This document shows, in pieces, positions 36,628 to 46,961 of a stretch of DNA of 64,000 nt; the stretch's first letter is position 1; the number at the start of each line of letters is the position of its first letter. The notes under the pieces were generated by a model that was given only the letters and a program-made list of their open reading frames with translations, made no database searches and had not been told where the DNA came from. The position numbers were made by a program, and so were the translations under genes. The DNA comes from Lysobacter oculi (GTDB taxonomy: Bacteria; Pseudomonadota; Gammaproteobacteria; Xanthomonadales; Xanthomonadaceae), in contig NZ_CP029556.1 of NCBI RefSeq assembly GCF_003293695.1, forward strand, positions 1,312,001 through 1,376,000. Direction: 5' to 3'.

Positions 36628-38445
36628 ATGCGCCTGCAACCCCTCGCCCTCGCCCTGTGCATCGCGCTCGCCGGCTGCGCGACCGCACCCGCTTCCGCGC
36701 CGCCGCCGGTCACGCCCGCATCGCAATCCCCCGCCCCCGCCGCCGACAAAGCCACCCAGCTCGACGCGCTGTATGCCGAGTACTGGGAAGAGATGCTGAA
36801 GATGAACCCCATCCAGGCCACCTTCCAGGGCGACAACCGCTACAACGACCAGATGCCGGACTTCTATTCGAAGGCCTTCCGCGACGAAGGCCGCGCCTTC
36901 ACCCAGCGCTGGCTGGACCGCGTGCAGGCGATCGGGCCGGACGGACTCTCCGGGCAGGACCTGGTGAGCTACCAGATCTTCGTCAACGAGGCGAAGGACG
37001 GCCTGTACGCCGAGAAATTCCCGAACTGGATGCTGCCGGTCAACCAGATGGGCAGCCTGGTGACGTACGCCGCCATGCTCGGTTCCGGCACCGGCGCGCA
37101 GCCGTTCAAGACGGTCAAGGACTACGACAACTGGCTGGCCCGCGGCAACCGCCTGCCGGTGCTGGTGGACAGCATGATCGGCAACATGCGCGAAGGCATG
37201 AAGGCCGGCGTGGTGCAACCGCGTGCGTTGATGGTGAAGGTGGTGCCGCAGATCGACGCCATCATCAAGCCCAAGCCCGAGGACACCCTGTTCTGGGGCC
37301 CGGTGAAGGCGATGCCGGCCGATTTCGGCGCCGCCGACAAGGCGCGTCTCACCGATGCCTACCGCGCGATGATCGGCCAGCAGATGATGCCTTCGTTCAA
37401 GAAGCTGCGCGACTTCATCGCCAACGAATACCTGCCGGCCACGCGTGAGAGCGTGGGCATGGACAAGCTGCCGAACGGCGCCGAGTGGTACGCCTTCAAC
37501 GTCAAGCAGACCACGACCACCGACCTGACGCCCGCGCAGATCCACCAGATCGGGCTGGACGAAGTGGCGCGCATCCACGGCGAGATCCGCCAGGTGATGA
37601 AGGAGGTCGGCTTCAAGGGATCGCTGCAGGATTTCTTCAAATTCATGCGCACCGACAAGCGCTTCAACTACAAGTCCGAGGCCGACCTGCTCAAGCACTA
37701 CCGCGGGCTGGAGGCGAAGATCAACACGCGCATCCCCGAGCAGTTCTCCCTGATGCCGAAGGCCGGCTTCGAGATCCGCCCGGTGGAAGCCTTCCGCGCC
37801 AAGTCGGCGGCGGGCGGCGAATACCAGGGCCCGAGCGAGGACGGCACGCGTCCGGGCATCTTCTACGTCAACACCTACGACCTGCCCTCGCGCAAGACCT
37901 GGGATGCCGAGAACCTGTACCTGCACGAGGCCATCCCCGGCCACCACTTCCAGATCGCGCTGCAGCAGGAGTTGAAGGGCGTGCCGGCGTTCCGTCGCTT
38001 CGGTGGGCAGACGGCCTATATCGAAGGCTGGGGGCTGTACGCGGAATCGCTGGGCAAGGCGCTGGGCGTGTACGAGTCACCGTATGACTACTTCGGCCGC
38101 CTGCAGAACGAGCTGTGGCGCGCGATCCGCCTGGTCACCGACACCGGCCTGCACAGCAAGGGCTGGACCCGCGACCAGGTGATCAAGTACATGCTCGACA
38201 ACTCCGCCGAAAGCGAAACCCAGTCCACCGCCGAAGCCGAGCGTTACATCGCCTGGCCCTCGCAGGCGACCGCCTACAAGATCGGCGAGTTGAAGATCCA
38301 GGAACTGAAGAAGCGGGCGCAGGCGGCGCTGGGCGACAGGTTCGACCCGCGCGAGTTCCATGCCGAAGTGCTGAAGGACGGCTCGGTGCCGCTGGACGTG
38401 CTGGAAGCGAAGATCGACCGCTGGATCGCGTCGAAGAAGGGATGA
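36628..38445 (+). CDS. DUF885-family lipoprotein (putative zinc carboxypeptidase)
   Basis: A 605-residue lipoprotein. The signal MRLQPLALALCIALAGCAT has a lipobox LAGC with Cys17. A proline- and alanine-rich linker precedes a DUF885 domain (about residues 45-600) with the zinc motif HEAIPGHHFQ, an HExxxHH variant, and the downstream YIEGWGLYAESLG supplying the extra glutamate. Members are related to M3/M32-like peptidases and to dipeptidases; the substrate here is unknown. The large open frame upstream of 36628 is a shadow of the PQQ enzyme gene. It is closed by a terminator at 38467-38497. Confidence 0.92.
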   Translation: MRLQPLALALCIALAGCATAPASAPPPVTPASQSPAPAADKATQLDALYAEYWEEMLKMNPIQATFQGDNRYNDQMPDFYSKAFRDEGRAFTQRWLDRVQAIGPDGLSGQDLVSYQIFVNEAKDGLYAEKFPNWMLPVNQMGSLVTYAAMLGSGTGAQPFKTVKDYDNWLARGNRLPVLVDSMIGNMREGMKAGVVQPRALMVKVVPQIDAIIKPKPEDTLFWGPVKAMPADFGAADKARLTDAYRAMIGQQMMPSFKKLRDFIANEYLPATRESVGMDKLPNGAEWYAFNVKQTTTTDLTPAQIHQIGLDEVARIHGEIRQVMKEVGFKGSLQDFFKFMRTDKRFNYKSEADLLKHYRGLEAKINTRIPEQFSLMPKAGFEIRPVEAFRAKSAAGGEYQGPSEDGTRPGIFYVNTYDLPSRKTWDAENLYLHEAIPGHHFQIALQQELKGVPAFRRFGGQTAYIEGWGLYAESLGKALGVYESPYDYFGRLQNELWRAIRLVTDTGLHSKGWTRDQVIKYMLDNSAESETQSTAEAERYIAWPSQATAYKIGELKIQELKKRAQAALGDRFDPREFHAEVLKDGSVPLDVLEAKIDRWIASKKG

Positions 38446-38466
38446 AACCGCATCGACATGCATAAA

Positions 38467-38497
38467 CGAAAACGCCGGCATCATGCCGGCGTTTTCG
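38467..38497. terminator. Bidirectional terminator between DUF885 gene and rhlE
   Basis: A 14 bp perfect stem, CGAAAACGCCGGCA (38467-38480) with its complement (38484-38497), and a 3-base loop. It gives a T run after the stem on both strands, serving the convergent genes on either side. Confidence 0.92.
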
Positions 38498-38515
38498 CAT
38501 CAGCTCATCAAGGCA

Positions 38516-39868
<1,353 letters not shown>

Positions 39869-40432
39869 GTGGAACTCCGTCAAACGTATCGCCGCACCGC
39901 GATTGCGATGCGGATTTACCCGGAGCTTTCCATGCCGCGCTGCGAGTAAGGGATGACGCCGGGGCCGGAAGGCCGGGCGTGGCAGCGCGACGAAAGACGT
40001 GCGGGAGAGGCCGATGGACGCGCGGATGTGGCTGCGGGACCAAGAGCGGGCTGCCGTGGAAAACGGACCAGCCGTGCGCTGATGGGGCGGCATTGTACAG
40101 GCAAAGCCTGAATGGGGTGAGGAAGCCGCATCTTCATACCCTTCGTGCTTTCGCCTACAGCCCGCCGGGCACAGGCAAAAGAAGGCGGCGAAGCCTGAAC
40201 CCCGATTCATCCCGATGCGAAAATCATCAGGAAAACAAGGGTGAATGCGTGCGTGGTCACGCGACGACCATGGTCGATGCGCGATGCTGGCTTTGGATGG
40301 ACGCAGCGACCCGATGCCCGAGACGCCTGCATCACACCCCATCGGCATCACCGGCCCTGCGTGACACACCCCCGCCGTCACGCCCAATGGCGGCACCCGC
40401 AGCAACTGACCTTTCAGCAGGTCCGCGACACG
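39869..40432. other. Non-coding gap with structured rhlE leader; no gene seen
   Basis: This 564-base stretch lies upstream of rhlE and downstream of the permease-peptidase gene. On the minus strand a TACAAT (complement of 40092-40097) could be a -10 about 224 bases before rhlE. Nested pairings occur at 40141-40193 (CTTCG/CGAAG outside, GCCT/AGGC, then GCCCG-C-CGGGC at 40160-40170) and a small hairpin CAGGC-AAA-GCCTG near 40098-40110. On the plus strand an ORF at 40241-40480 runs through a terminator and is not convincing. Because a plus-strand terminator closes this gap, an unannotated plus-strand RNA is possible. Confidence 0.4.
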
Positions 40433-40463
40433 ATCCCCGGCGTACTTCACGCCGGGGATTTTT
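40433..40463 (+). terminator. Plus-strand intrinsic terminator with no gene assigned upstream
   Basis: ATCCCCGGCGT (40433-40443) pairs perfectly with ACGCCGGGGAT (40449-40459) around ACTTC, followed by five T (40459-40463). The minus strand has no T run after the stem, so it is oriented for plus-strand transcription although the flanking genes are both on the minus strand. Confidence 0.75.
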
Positions 40464-40466
40464 GCG

Positions 40467-43400
40467 TCACTGCAGCGTGATCTTCTTGCGGTTGTCGGAT
40501 GACACGCGGTCGATCAGCTTGTTGTAGGGGTCGAAGCCGGCTTCGTCCGGCAATGCATCCACCGTCACCGTGATCACCGGGTTGGCGGTGGTGATGTGCT
40601 GCCGCTGCAGGTAGAGCACGCGCTGGTCGCGGTCGGTGCCGGACTTGCCGTGCGCGAACACGCCGATCTCGATCCAGTCGTCCAGCTTGCCGGGAGTCTC
40701 CTTGCCCTGCCCGTCGGCGTAGCGCTTGTCGGCGTGCAGCCTGAGGGTGACGTCGTACTTGCCGTCGGCGCGCTTCTTCGCGGTCGCCTCCACCACGCGG
40801 TTGTCGTAGAAGCTGATCTTCTCGAACAGGTCGGTGATCAGCTGCTGCTGCGCCGGCTTCGCTTCCGCGCGCAGTTCTGCCAGGAAATCGAGCGTGGTCG
40901 GATACGGCGGCTTCGGGTACTTGTGCTTGTCAAGGAAGCGGCGGATAGCGCGGTTCAGCGCGTCCTCGCCCATTTCGTCGCGCAGCCGGTAGAACACCAG
41001 CGAACCCTTCTGGTAGTGGATGTACTGCTGGTTCTCCACGCGGTAGAGCGGCAGTTCCTCGTTGCGTTCGCTGCCGCGCGCGGCCAGGTAGCGGTCCAGC
41101 TCGTACTTCAGGAACTGGCGCATGTGCTGCCGCCCGTATTCCTTCTCCATCACCATCAGCGCGGAATACTGCGCCAGCGATTCCGAGAGCACGGTGGCGC
41201 CCTGCGAATCGGCGGCAATCACCTCATGCGCCCACCACTGGTGCGCGATCTCGTGGGCGGTGATGTAGAAGACGTAGTCCACCTCGTCCGGGTCGCGGAT
41301 GTCGGCGATGAAGCCCACCGACTCCGAATAGGGAATCGTGTTGGCGAAGGCCTGCGCGAAGCTGGCATAGCCGGGGAACTCGATGATCCGCGCCTGCTTG
41401 TGCTGGTACGGCCCGAAATTGGCCTCGTAATAGGCCAGCGACTTCTTCACCGCATCGATCATCCGGTCCACGTTGTAGGCGTGGCGCGGGTCGTAATAGA
41501 CCTCGATGGGGATGTCGCGGTACATGCCGCGCTTCACCTGCCAGCGCCCCGACAGATAGGCGTAGAAGTCCAGCATCGGCTGGTCCATCTCGTAGCTGAA
41601 GCAACGGCGGCCGTCCTTGCGGAATTCGCGCCTGAGATAGCCGGGCGCCAGCGCGACCTGGTCGGGCGCGGTGCAGATGGTGGTGGCGAAGTCGATCCAG
41701 TCGGCATTGTCGGTGACGTAGTTGCGTGCACGCGCCGACACATCCTCCAGCTTGGGCATGCGGCGCGGTTCGCCGAGGCCGCGCTTGCGACGTTCATTGC
41801 GGTCGCCCAATTCCCCACCCGGGTCGTAGCCGAACTGCGGATACAGCATGTTGTTGAAGAAGCTGCCGTTCTCCACCAATCGCGTCTGCGCGGTGCCGTT
41901 GGTGATGCCGCGCGGGTGGTAATCCACGCGGAAGCGCATCTCGCGCTGCTCGCCGGGCTGCATCGGCGTGTCGAGCTTGTAGATGCGGTAGCCGAGCGGC
42001 ATGTCCTCCTTCGCCAGCACCTGCCCGCCGAAGTCGATCGAGGCGAGGTCGGGCAGGTCGTTCATCTGCACGTGGATCTCGCTGATCGGCACCGCATGCG
42101 GATTGACGATGCGCCAGCGGCCATCGGTCGTCATCGACTGCGTTTCCGGATGCAGGTCGACATCATTGCTGACGGCGAGCACCTTGGGCTGCGGCAGGCC
42201 TTCGTACTGCTTGTATTCGCGCTCGTAACGCGCCTGCAGGTCCAGGCGGTCATCGGGCGAACGGTAGTCGTTGAGCACGTTGGTGTTCCAGAACAGCCAG
42301 CCGCCGATGCCGGCGAACAGCGCGAACGCCGCCGCCGTGGCGAAACCGAGCGGCCCGCGCATGCGCTCACCTGCCGTGCGCACGCGCTCGTGCCAGCTGC
42401 CGCCCAGCCCGCGCACCCAGAAGGCGGCGGCCACCAGCACGATGGCGACGGTGAAGGCGAACCAGTAACCCTGGAAAGCCAGCTGGCCACGCAGGAAATG
42501 GCCGAAGCCGTTCATGTCCGACCACGGCGCGTTGGGCCAGCTGCCGAAGTTGTAGAGGTTGTGGCTGAGGTCGAGCGCGCCCATCGCCGCCTGCGCGATC
42601 AGCACCAGCACGATGACGCAGTAACCCGCGAACTTGTTGTTGGTGATGACCTGCGCGGCGAACGCCAGCCCGCCCATCAGCAGGAAGGGCACGCTGCCGG
42701 CGAGCAGGATCTTGAGCCACGTCAGCGGTTCCAGCGCGGTGTGGCCGTGGGCCAGCTGCACGCCCCAGCCGACAACCATGCCGATGGCCTGGAACAGCAG
42801 GATCACCGCCACCAGCGCCAGCAGCTTGGAGAGCATCGGCAGCCAGTTGGGCACCGGCATGGCGTCGGTGACGTCCTGCATATGCGCCTGGCGTTCCTTG
42901 AACACCAGTTCGCCGGCATAGAACAGCACCACGATGATCAGCAGGAAGCTGTAGCTGCCCTGCAGCAGCTCCGCCATCTGCGAGCTCACCGGGTGGATCG
43001 GCGTGCCGTACATCGACTGCATCGCCGTGCTGGAACCGATGAAGTTCACCAGCCCGAACAGCAGCATCACGATCAGCGGCACGCCCTTCATCACGCCCGA
43101 CACATCGAATCGCAACTGCCGCCACAGCTGGCGCAGCGCGCTCGCGCCATCGAACACCGGCTGCACGCGCGGCAGCGGGCGCGGCGGCAGCGCGGCCATC
43201 GGCACGTGCGCGCGCTTGCGGGTGAACCAGCCCCGGCCACTGCCGCTGCGCTCGGTGCGGAACAGCGCGAACACCGCCGCCAGCAACATCGCGCTGATGC
43301 ACAGCCACAGCACGCGGTTGCCCAGCAGGTAACCGGAGAGCGGCGGCAGCAGGCTGTTGCGCTCGCTGGACGACCAGTAGCGCACGGTGCGGCTCAGGGC

Positions 43401-44042
43401 GCGTGCGCCCAAGGGCTCGATCAGCGACACCAGCCAGGCGTTGTCGAGCTTGGCCGACAGCGTCTGCGACACGCCCCACAGCGTGATGAAACCGAGCACA
43501 CCGATATAGACCCAGAGGATCGAACGCGTGGTCACCGCCAGCAGCGCGAGCAGCGCGCCGGTGAACAACAGGTTGGGCAGCACGATCACCGCCAGCGACC
43601 ACAGGTAGGGCGCGATGGATTTCGCGCCCAGCTGCGCCGGGTCGATCCACGGCATGAACTGGGCGATGTACATCGCCAGCGCCATCAGCAGGTAGATGCC
43701 GAACGACGCCAGCAGCGCCGCCATCAGCCGGCCGGCCAGGTACTGGCGCGGCTTGACCGGGCTGGCGAAATACAGCTCGGCGGTGTTCTGCTCGAAATCG
43801 CGCAGCAACGCGCCGCTGACGAACATGGTGATCAGCAGCAGACCGACCAGCGTCATCACCACCGTCGCGGTCGCGACCACCGTCGGCGCGTTCTTGTGGA
43901 TGTTGCCGATGCCGCCGCTCAGCATGATCGCCTCGCTCGACATCAGCGCGAAACCGAGCAGCGCGAACAGCCCGGCCACCAGCCAGAACAGCGGCGACTT
44001 CAGCTGCTCGCGCAGCTCGAAGCGGAAGATCTCGAAGATCAT
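40467..44042 (-). CDS. ABC-2 type permease fused to an M1-family aminopeptidase
   Basis: A 1191-residue two-part protein. Residues 1 to about 640 hold some twelve transmembrane helices of an ABC-2 permease (starting MIFEIFRFELREQLKSPLFW); residues about 640-1191 are a gluzincin M1 peptidase domain with HEIAHQWW at residues 930-937 (HExxH) and LSESLAQY about 18 residues on, giving the third zinc ligand. The upstream gene, 10 bases away, is the ABC ATPase. The peptidase would sit on the periplasmic side. The pair could export and trim peptides, but substrate is unknown. The start is fixed by MIFEIFRFELRE, since the open frame before it is the ATPase in another frame. Confidence 0.9.
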   Translation of the reverse strand: MIFEIFRFELREQLKSPLFWLVAGLFALLGFALMSSEAIMLSGGIGNIHKNAPTVVATATVVMTLVGLLLITMFVSGALLRDFEQNTAELYFASPVKPRQYLAGRLMAALLASFGIYLLMALAMYIAQFMPWIDPAQLGAKSIAPYLWSLAVIVLPNLLFTGALLALLAVTTRSILWVYIGVLGFITLWGVSQTLSAKLDNAWLVSLIEPLGARALSRTVRYWSSSERNSLLPPLSGYLLGNRVLWLCISAMLLAAVFALFRTERSGSGRGWFTRKRAHVPMAALPPRPLPRVQPVFDGASALRQLWRQLRFDVSGVMKGVPLIVMLLFGLVNFIGSSTAMQSMYGTPIHPVSSQMAELLQGSYSFLLIIVVLFYAGELVFKERQAHMQDVTDAMPVPNWLPMLSKLLALVAVILLFQAIGMVVGWGVQLAHGHTALEPLTWLKILLAGSVPFLLMGGLAFAAQVITNNKFAGYCVIVLVLIAQAAMGALDLSHNLYNFGSWPNAPWSDMNGFGHFLRGQLAFQGYWFAFTVAIVLVAAAFWVRGLGGSWHERVRTAGERMRGPLGFATAAAFALFAGIGGWLFWNTNVLNDYRSPDDRLDLQARYEREYKQYEGLPQPKVLAVSNDVDLHPETQSMTTDGRWRIVNPHAVPISEIHVQMNDLPDLASIDFGGQVLAKEDMPLGYRIYKLDTPMQPGEQREMRFRVDYHPRGITNGTAQTRLVENGSFFNNMLYPQFGYDPGGELGDRNERRKRGLGEPRRMPKLEDVSARARNYVTDNADWIDFATTICTAPDQVALAPGYLRREFRKDGRRCFSYEMDQPMLDFYAYLSGRWQVKRGMYRDIPIEVYYDPRHAYNVDRMIDAVKKSLAYYEANFGPYQHKQARIIEFPGYASFAQAFANTIPYSESVGFIADIRDPDEVDYVFYITAHEIAHQWWAHEVIAADSQGATVLSESLAQYSALMVMEKEYGRQHMRQFLKYELDRYLAARGSERNEELPLYRVENQQYIHYQKGSLVFYRLRDEMGEDALNRAIRRFLDKHKYPKPPYPTTLDFLAELRAEAKPAQQQLITDLFEKISFYDNRVVEATAKKRADGKYDVTLRLHADKRYADGQGKETPGKLDDWIEIGVFAHGKSGTDRDQRVLYLQRQHITTANPVITVTVDALPDEAGFDPYNKLIDRVSSDNRKKITLQ

Positions 44043-44052
44043 CGCGGCGTCC

Positions 44053-44946
44053 TCAGGCGGCCAGCTGCTGCTGGCGCAGCTTGAGGAAATAGACATCCTC
44101 CAGCCCCGGCGCCACCGGCTCGAAGCCTTCGTCCGGCCGGTCTTCGGCATACACGTGCACCACCGGCATGCCGGCCACCAGCCGCGTCGACAGCACATTG
44201 AAGCGGCCCTTGTGCGCGTCCAGCTGGGTCTTGTCGATGCGCTTCTTCCAGATGCGCTGGTTGAGCGCGTCGATGGCGTCGGCCGGGCGGCCGGTCAGCA
44301 GCACCTGCCCGCGATTCATGATGGCCATGGTCGGGCAGAGGTCGGTGACGTCCTCGACGATGTGGGTCGAGAGGATGACCGCGACGTTCTCGCCGATCTC
44401 CGCCAGCAGGTTGAGGAAGCGGTTGCGTTCCTCCGGGTCGAGGCCGGCGGTCGGTTCGTCCACGATCACCAGGCGCGGCGCACCGAGCAGCGCCTGCGCG
44501 ATGCCGAAGCGCTGGCGCATGCCGCCGGAATAGGTACCGAGCTTGCGCTTGCGCGCCTCCCACAGGTTCACCTGCTGCAGCAGCGACTCCACCGTTTCGC
44601 GGCGCTCGCCGCGCGCGGTCAGGCCCTTGAGCACCGCGAAATGTTCCAGCAGGTCTTCGGCGCTGACCTTCGGGTACACGCCGAAATCCTGCGGCAGGTA
44701 GCCCAATTGCCGGCGCACCACCTCCTTGTCGCGCAGCATGTCGATGCTGCCGCCGTGACCGTCCTCCATCGCCGCGCTGCCGCTGTCGGGCGCCTGCAGC
44801 GTGGCCAGCGTGCGCATCAGCGAGGACTTGCCGGCGCCGTTGGGTCCCAGCAGGCCAAACATGCCGCGCGGGATGTCGAGGCTGATGCCGTCCAGCGCGC
44901 GCACGCCGTTGGCATAGGTCTTGGTGAGGTTGTCGAGCTTGATCAT
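44053..44946 (-). CDS. ABC transporter ATP-binding protein
   Basis: A 297-residue ABC ATPase. Walker A is GPNGAGKSS (residues 34-42), the signature motif YSGGMRQRFGIAQALLG, Walker B RLVIVDEPTAGLDPEE, and the H-loop STHIVEDV. It belongs with the permease-peptidase gene that follows 10 bases downstream. The C-terminal 75 residues include an extra domain after the ATPase core, common in ABC-2 exporters. The start MIKLDNLTKTYANGV is chosen; nine codons upstream there is another ATG that would add only MAASSRGTA. Confidence 0.94.
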   Translation of the reverse strand: MIKLDNLTKTYANGVRALDGISLDIPRGMFGLLGPNGAGKSSLMRTLATLQAPDSGSAAMEDGHGGSIDMLRDKEVVRRQLGYLPQDFGVYPKVSAEDLLEHFAVLKGLTARGERRETVESLLQQVNLWEARKRKLGTYSGGMRQRFGIAQALLGAPRLVIVDEPTAGLDPEERNRFLNLLAEIGENVAVILSTHIVEDVTDLCPTMAIMNRGQVLLTGRPADAIDALNQRIWKKRIDKTQLDAHKGRFNVLSTRLVAGMPVVHVYAEDRPDEGFEPVAPGLEDVYFLKLRQQQLAA

Positions 44947-45027
44947 GGCGGTGCCCCGGGAGGATGCCGCCAAGCTAGCCGAGTCCGTTCAATGCGCGCC
45001 CGGGCCGGAAGTCACTGTGACCCGCGC

Positions 45028-45441
45028 TCAGCGGATGCGCCGGGGCTCCATCGCCGCCACGCTGCGCTCGATCATCTGCCGCAGCACGCCGGCATCCACA
45101 TCCGACAGGCGCTTGATGTAGAGACAGGCCTTGCTGGTGGTGTGCTTGCCGACCTTCGACAACAGCGCGGCCTGCTGCTCGAAATCGGCCATGAGATACA
45201 GCACCAGCGCCTGCTTGCGCGGCGAGAAGCCGATCATCGGCCATTCGTAGGCGCTGCCATCGGCACGCGGCGCGAGGTAGCGGCCATAGCCGACGATCGC
45301 GCCCCACATCACCGCCGGCTCGCCGCTGGCTTCGCGCATCATCGCGTCGATCGCCTCGCAGTCCCTGCGTCGCGCGTCCGGCTGCCCGGCGAGGAAATCC
45401 GCGAGGGATTGCGATGTCGGCTTCGTCTTCGGCTCGGCCAT
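45028..45441 (-). CDS. DUF1801-family protein
   Basis: A 137-residue soluble protein of the DUF1801/YdhG-like fold, with the typical pattern EPAVMWGAIVGYGRYLAPRA, PMIGFSPRKQALVLYLMADF and ACLYIKRLSDVDAGVLRQMI. Function unknown. It starts one base after the stop of the MBL/beta-CASP gene, so the two are almost certainly co-transcribed. The ABC ATPase follows 81 bases later on the same strand. Confidence 0.87.
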   Translation of the reverse strand: MAEPKTKPTSQSLADFLAGQPDARRRDCEAIDAMMREASGEPAVMWGAIVGYGRYLAPRADGSAYEWPMIGFSPRKQALVLYLMADFEQQAALLSKVGKHTTSKACLYIKRLSDVDAGVLRQMIERSVAAMEPRRIR

Positions 45442-45442
45442 C

Positions 45443-46816
45443 TCACACCTCCAGCGTCATGCCCGGACGCGCCAGCGCCGCCTGCACGCCGAAGCGTTCC
45501 TGCACCTCGCCGGCCAGCGCCTCGCGGGCGATGTCCTCGCCATGCACCAGCACCAGCGGCGGGCTGGGCGCGAAGCCGCCATACCACTCGAGCAGGCCGT
45601 TCTGGTCGGTGTGCGCGGACAGCCCGCCGACCGTGTGGCGCTGCGCGTTGACGCGATAGTCGCGACCGTGGATGCGGACCCACTTCGCGCCCTCCACCAG
45701 CCGCCGCCCGAGCGTGCCTTCGGCCTGGTAGCCGACGAAGACCACGTGCGCCTGGCGCCGCCCGAGGTTGTGCTTGAGGTGGTGGAGGATGCGGCCGCCG
45801 CTGGCCATGCCGTTGCCGGCGATGACGATCGCGCCGCCCTCGATGCGGTTGATCGCCATCGATTCCTCGGCCGACTCGGTGACGTGCAGATTGGGCAGGC
45901 GGAACGGGTTGGGCGTGCCGCGCCAGACCGCCTGCGCCTCGGCATCGAACAGGTCGTGGTGGCGGTCATAGACCTGCACCACCTTCGACGCCATCGGGCT
46001 GTCGATGAAGATCCGCCAGCGCGACATCTCCCACGCGTCCCAATGCCGCGCGAACCAGTACAGCAGCTCCTGCGTGCGCCCGACCGCGAACGCCGGGATC
46101 AGCACGTTGCCCTTTTCCCGCCAGGCCTCGTCGAGGATGCCGCCGAGCTCGCGGATGGTCTCGGCGCGGTCGCGGTGGTTGCGGTTGCCGTAGGTCGATT
46201 CCATCAGGACCAGGTCGGCGCGGCCGCCGCTTTCCGGGTCGCGCAGGATCGGCGTGCCCTTCGGCCCCAGGTCGCCGGAGAACACCAGCGTCCGGCCATC
46301 GGCATGCAGGTCGGTGATGCAGGAGCCGAGGATGTGGCCGGCATCGCGGTAGTGGATCTCCACGCCCGGCAGGATTTCCGTGCGCGCGTGGTAGGGCAGC
46401 GTGCGGACCTGCGCCAGCGTCGCCTCGACATCCTCGCGGGTGTAGAGCGGCTGCATCTCCGGCACGTTCGCGCCGCGCTTGCGGTTGAAGCGCTCGGCCT
46501 CGGATTCCTGCAGGGACGCGGAGTCCAGCAGCATGATCGGCAGCAGTTCGGCGGTGGCGGCCTGCGCCCAGATCGGCCCGCGGAAGCCGCGCTTGACCAG
46601 CAGCGGCACCCGGCCGATGTGGTCGATGTGCGCGTGCGAGATCACCAGTGCGTCCAGCGTGGCGGGGTCGAAGGGGAAATCAGCCTGGTTCAGCGCCTCG
46701 GCCTCGGGCGTGCCCTGGATCATCCCGCAGTCCAGCAGGACCTGCCGGCCGGCCGCCTCGATCAGATGCATGGAGCCGGTCACCATTCCCGCCGCGCCGT
46801 GGAAATGCACTCGCAT
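45443..46816 (-). CDS. MBL-fold/beta-CASP ribonuclease
   Basis: A 457-residue metallo-beta-lactamase fold protein with a beta-CASP insertion, as in bacterial CPSF-like RNA nucleases (YsgA/TTHA0252 type). The zinc motif ISHAHIDHIGRVP (HxHxDH) is at about residue 60, AGHILGSC and FSGDLGPKG supply later ligands, and the beta-CASP motif SAHTDQNGLLEW lies near the C-terminus. It probably cuts or trims RNA. It is divergent from the M13 gene and shares a transcript with the DUF1801 gene. Confidence 0.9.
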   Translation of the reverse strand: MRVHFHGAAGMVTGSMHLIEAAGRQVLLDCGMIQGTPEAEALNQADFPFDPATLDALVISHAHIDHIGRVPLLVKRGFRGPIWAQAATAELLPIMLLDSASLQESEAERFNRKRGANVPEMQPLYTREDVEATLAQVRTLPYHARTEILPGVEIHYRDAGHILGSCITDLHADGRTLVFSGDLGPKGTPILRDPESGGRADLVLMESTYGNRNHRDRAETIRELGGILDEAWREKGNVLIPAFAVGRTQELLYWFARHWDAWEMSRWRIFIDSPMASKVVQVYDRHHDLFDAEAQAVWRGTPNPFRLPNLHVTESAEESMAINRIEGGAIVIAGNGMASGGRILHHLKHNLGRRQAHVVFVGYQAEGTLGRRLVEGAKWVRIHGRDYRVNAQRHTVGGLSAHTDQNGLLEWYGGFAPSPPLVLVHGEDIAREALAGEVQERFGVQAALARPGMTLEV

Positions 46817-46961
46817 TCGCTGTTTCCCGCCATCCGGACGATGCCCGGAACCCTAGCACGGGCCCCGCCGGGCATGACTTCCGACACCCCGAGCCGCCCC
46901 CGTCCGTGCGTAAAGTGCGGATTCGAGCGCCCGCGCCGCGGGCCGACCACTGGATTCCGCA

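Noticed and set aside
39869..40450. A longer rhlE protein starting at 40450
   Set aside because: The additional 194 codons have no helicase or other recognisable sequence, and the ATG at 39868 has a good Shine-Dalgarno and the family N-terminus.
40241..40480. A 79-codon plus-strand ORF before the permease-peptidase stop
   Set aside because: It runs through the terminator at 40433-40463 and into the neighbouring gene; composition is not protein-like.
40596..44084. A 1162-codon plus-strand frame opposite the permease-peptidase gene
   Set aside because: Fully antisense to a gene with clear motifs; composition is His/Gln/Arg-rich and not protein-like.
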